The position numbers and the translations under genes are program-made. A stretch of 64,000 bases of DNA, taken from contig BROG01000004.1 in assembly GCA_030159075.1 (NCBI GenBank), positions 4,138,001 to 4,202,000 on the forward strand. Direction: 5' to 3'. Each line of letters opens with the position of its first letter. Position 1 is the stretch's first letter. Source of the stretch: Atrina japonica (taxonomy: Eukaryota > Mollusca > Bivalvia > Pterioida > Pinnidae). The notes below the pieces were generated by a model. The model saw only the letters and a list, made by a program, of their open reading frames with translations, was not told the DNA's origin and did no database searches. Positions 56,601 through 59,600 of this stretch are shown in pieces.

Positions 56601-59600
56601 AATTCTCGTAACTTATTTTTTTCAAACAAAATGTTTTACACACATGCAGTCCTCCATAGTGATAATAAACTACAATGTTCATCTAAAACAGAACTGCCCA
56701 ACTAAATTGAAAACATGGTGTGCATTATTCTCATCAATGTATTGAATTTATTTTGGTCATGTTGGTATTATCCACATTAATTTCAGGATGATATGAAAGC
56801 CTGAAAAATTATCATTCAATAATATGATGTTTTTCTTCAAGTTCAGTCTGCAACAGCTTGTAGATCAAGAGATAGTATATTAAGTGTGCAACTCCACTGG
56901 ACAGCATTTTACAGTAAAACCTCTTTATAATGCCCCTTGTTTCATTTGCCACCTCAAATTTTTGGAAGTCTACTTTTCCTATAATGTCATTTAAGGTTTC
57001 TCTCAGTCTATCACCAAATCCTTTATTATGCCAAATACATTGTGTATGGGCTGAACAGATGTTGGCAGTATAACAAGATTTCACTGTATATAAATAATAT
57101 AAAAATACACATCAGTGTCTCATGTACATGATATGGGATGGAAGCTTACTTGTGCCTCTTCAGGGTCATTCTGGTTACTGTAGTGAGAATGTTGGGGTGA
57201 GGTCTGGGGAGGTGTGCTCTGAAAAGGGAAATCATATTTCATGAAATTGATGATCAATCAACAAACTATCTATAAGAGATGATTGAAGGGTAATGTCAAC
57301 TATATTGCATAAAAAATAATATACAATGTACATGTAATCTATAGCAGTTACTACATATTTTATATTTTTGCTCTGACAAATTCACAGTATTATCACATAC
57401 TTGCCAATCAGATAATCTATGTTATTTAATATCAATATCATTGTGGTATTAACTTATCAAAAATGCATTCTAAAGATAACACACATATCAGTTAGCTTCA
57501 TATTTACAGTATATACAATGGTACATACCATACGTGATATGACTGCATCACAAAAATTGAAAATCTACATACATGTATACATAATTAAGTGGACAATGGT
57601 TTTGCTATACTTACATAACACTATTACTATAAATTGAGATGCAAAGATGAAAATAAAGTGAATATCAAATAACAAGTGATGAGCTTTGGCTGATGTTAAA
57701 CAGAATGCTTAATGAAATGAAGTTGTTATTATATGTTAAAGTTGAGAAGAGAAGGAAGGATGGAAGGACTGGTATATATATTGTTCTGCACACTAGGAAT
57801 TATAAATTCTTCCTCAATGTGAAGCCAATACACAAAAACACTCTTAAATAGCCAAATATAAGTATGGTACCATGAATTAAGGACCTGTAACTAGTACATA
57901 TACATTGCACTCATTCCTAGAAACAAATTACATTTGTAGACTGTGTTATGTCACATTTTTCCAAACAGAAATTGACAGTTTAAATAGTGTTTCTGACTAT
58001 GTTTAGATACATGTATAAAAGCTGGAAAATATTGGCATGCAGCAGATCTAGAGGGGGCTTAGCTACACACTCATGTTTTGTGTGTTTATGTGCAAGTGAA
58101 TATATTTTACTTTATTTTCTTCCTTAGAGTTGGTTTCAGCATTACCATTGGTCACCTGCGAGTTTACGAAGCAAGAATGTTCATACGTACAAAAAACATA
58201 TAAAAGTGTTAACATACATGTATATAGGTTTGTGCTAAAAAAACATATAGCGAAATGTTTCTTTAAAGCAAAAAAAGATTCATGCTTGTCTAAATTGCAT
58301 GTCGAAATTAATGTCATACTACATGTATATTATAACTATGGTACATTTTAGCCAGTTTTATCAATTATAAGTAAAGTTACTATGTTAGAACTAGAAAAAA
58401 TGGCAACAAATCATAATGTAAAACTAATCAGTGATATACAGGTGTACAATGTATATACAGGTAAGTTTACTTTACTACTTAAATATAAAAAGATACATGT
58501 ATCTTGTTAATTGTATTAAAACAACATGAGGTACTGAACATTTGCATATTTGAATTTTTTAATTTGAATTGTGTTTCATGCTCCACTCAACAATTTTTAA
58601 GTTACATGGTCATGGCGGCCAGTTTTTAATAATGGAGGAGAAAACCTGGTTCCAATGTACTTGGGAAGAGGCCGCCAGTGTTCTGCAAGTAAACTGGCAA
58701 ACGTTCTCACAAAATCAACTTAGGTTCTAGCTGGACTTGAACTTGAACCTGCGCTGACAGTAAGAGAGAGACTTCATGGTTTAAAGCATGGTGCTCTAAC
58801 CGCTCAGCCACGGAAGCCCCAGGTACTTAACACTGTTCATTTATAGTGAGTAGAGATATTACAATCAAGTTGATATTAATACAAAGAGTAAAAATTAAAT
58901 GACATTTTCTTTCTCTTTTTAAATTTCATATAGGTCCTACTGTCCCCATGGGTCACATCAGAAAAGACAAAAGTAACTTAAGAAAGTGCTTAATCCTTGA
59001 TTTCTTGAAACCAAGCCTCCAATATGTCCCCAGAAATAGTTTTTGACACACATTTACCTATGCTAAAACAACATTTCCCATTTTGGTGCATTATTGTGAC
59101 AGGTTCAGAATTTAGAACAACACATTTCAACAGTTTAAGATGGTAATACCATAGATTTTATCATTTATATATTCATCAATCACACTGCCTGTTTAAAACA
59201 AACCACCAGTCTTTAAAAACATAATTTAACTTTTTTCATTAACTTTAGTTTTCATTCGAATAAGACTGCTGTTGCAGTTGATAATAAACTGCATGCCTCT
59301 TGAATAATGGGCATTGCCAAAAATTGATGTCATTAAGTTCATATGGAAATTCATGTCACAGCAGACGACATAATATCAACAATGGGAATGTCAACATCCA
59401 CCCCTCACTACTTTGAATCATTTTTGCTTGTTCAATTGCAGGCCTTTTCCTATAGATTCCACAGGACAAAATTTTGGTCCAATGCCCAATGCAAAATACT
59501 CGGTTTTTTTCCCCAATTTGATGAAAAAATTCGCAATGGTGTACAGACTGTGACCGTAATGAAAAATGGATTATTTCTGTGGGAAATGCAGTGAAAAAGA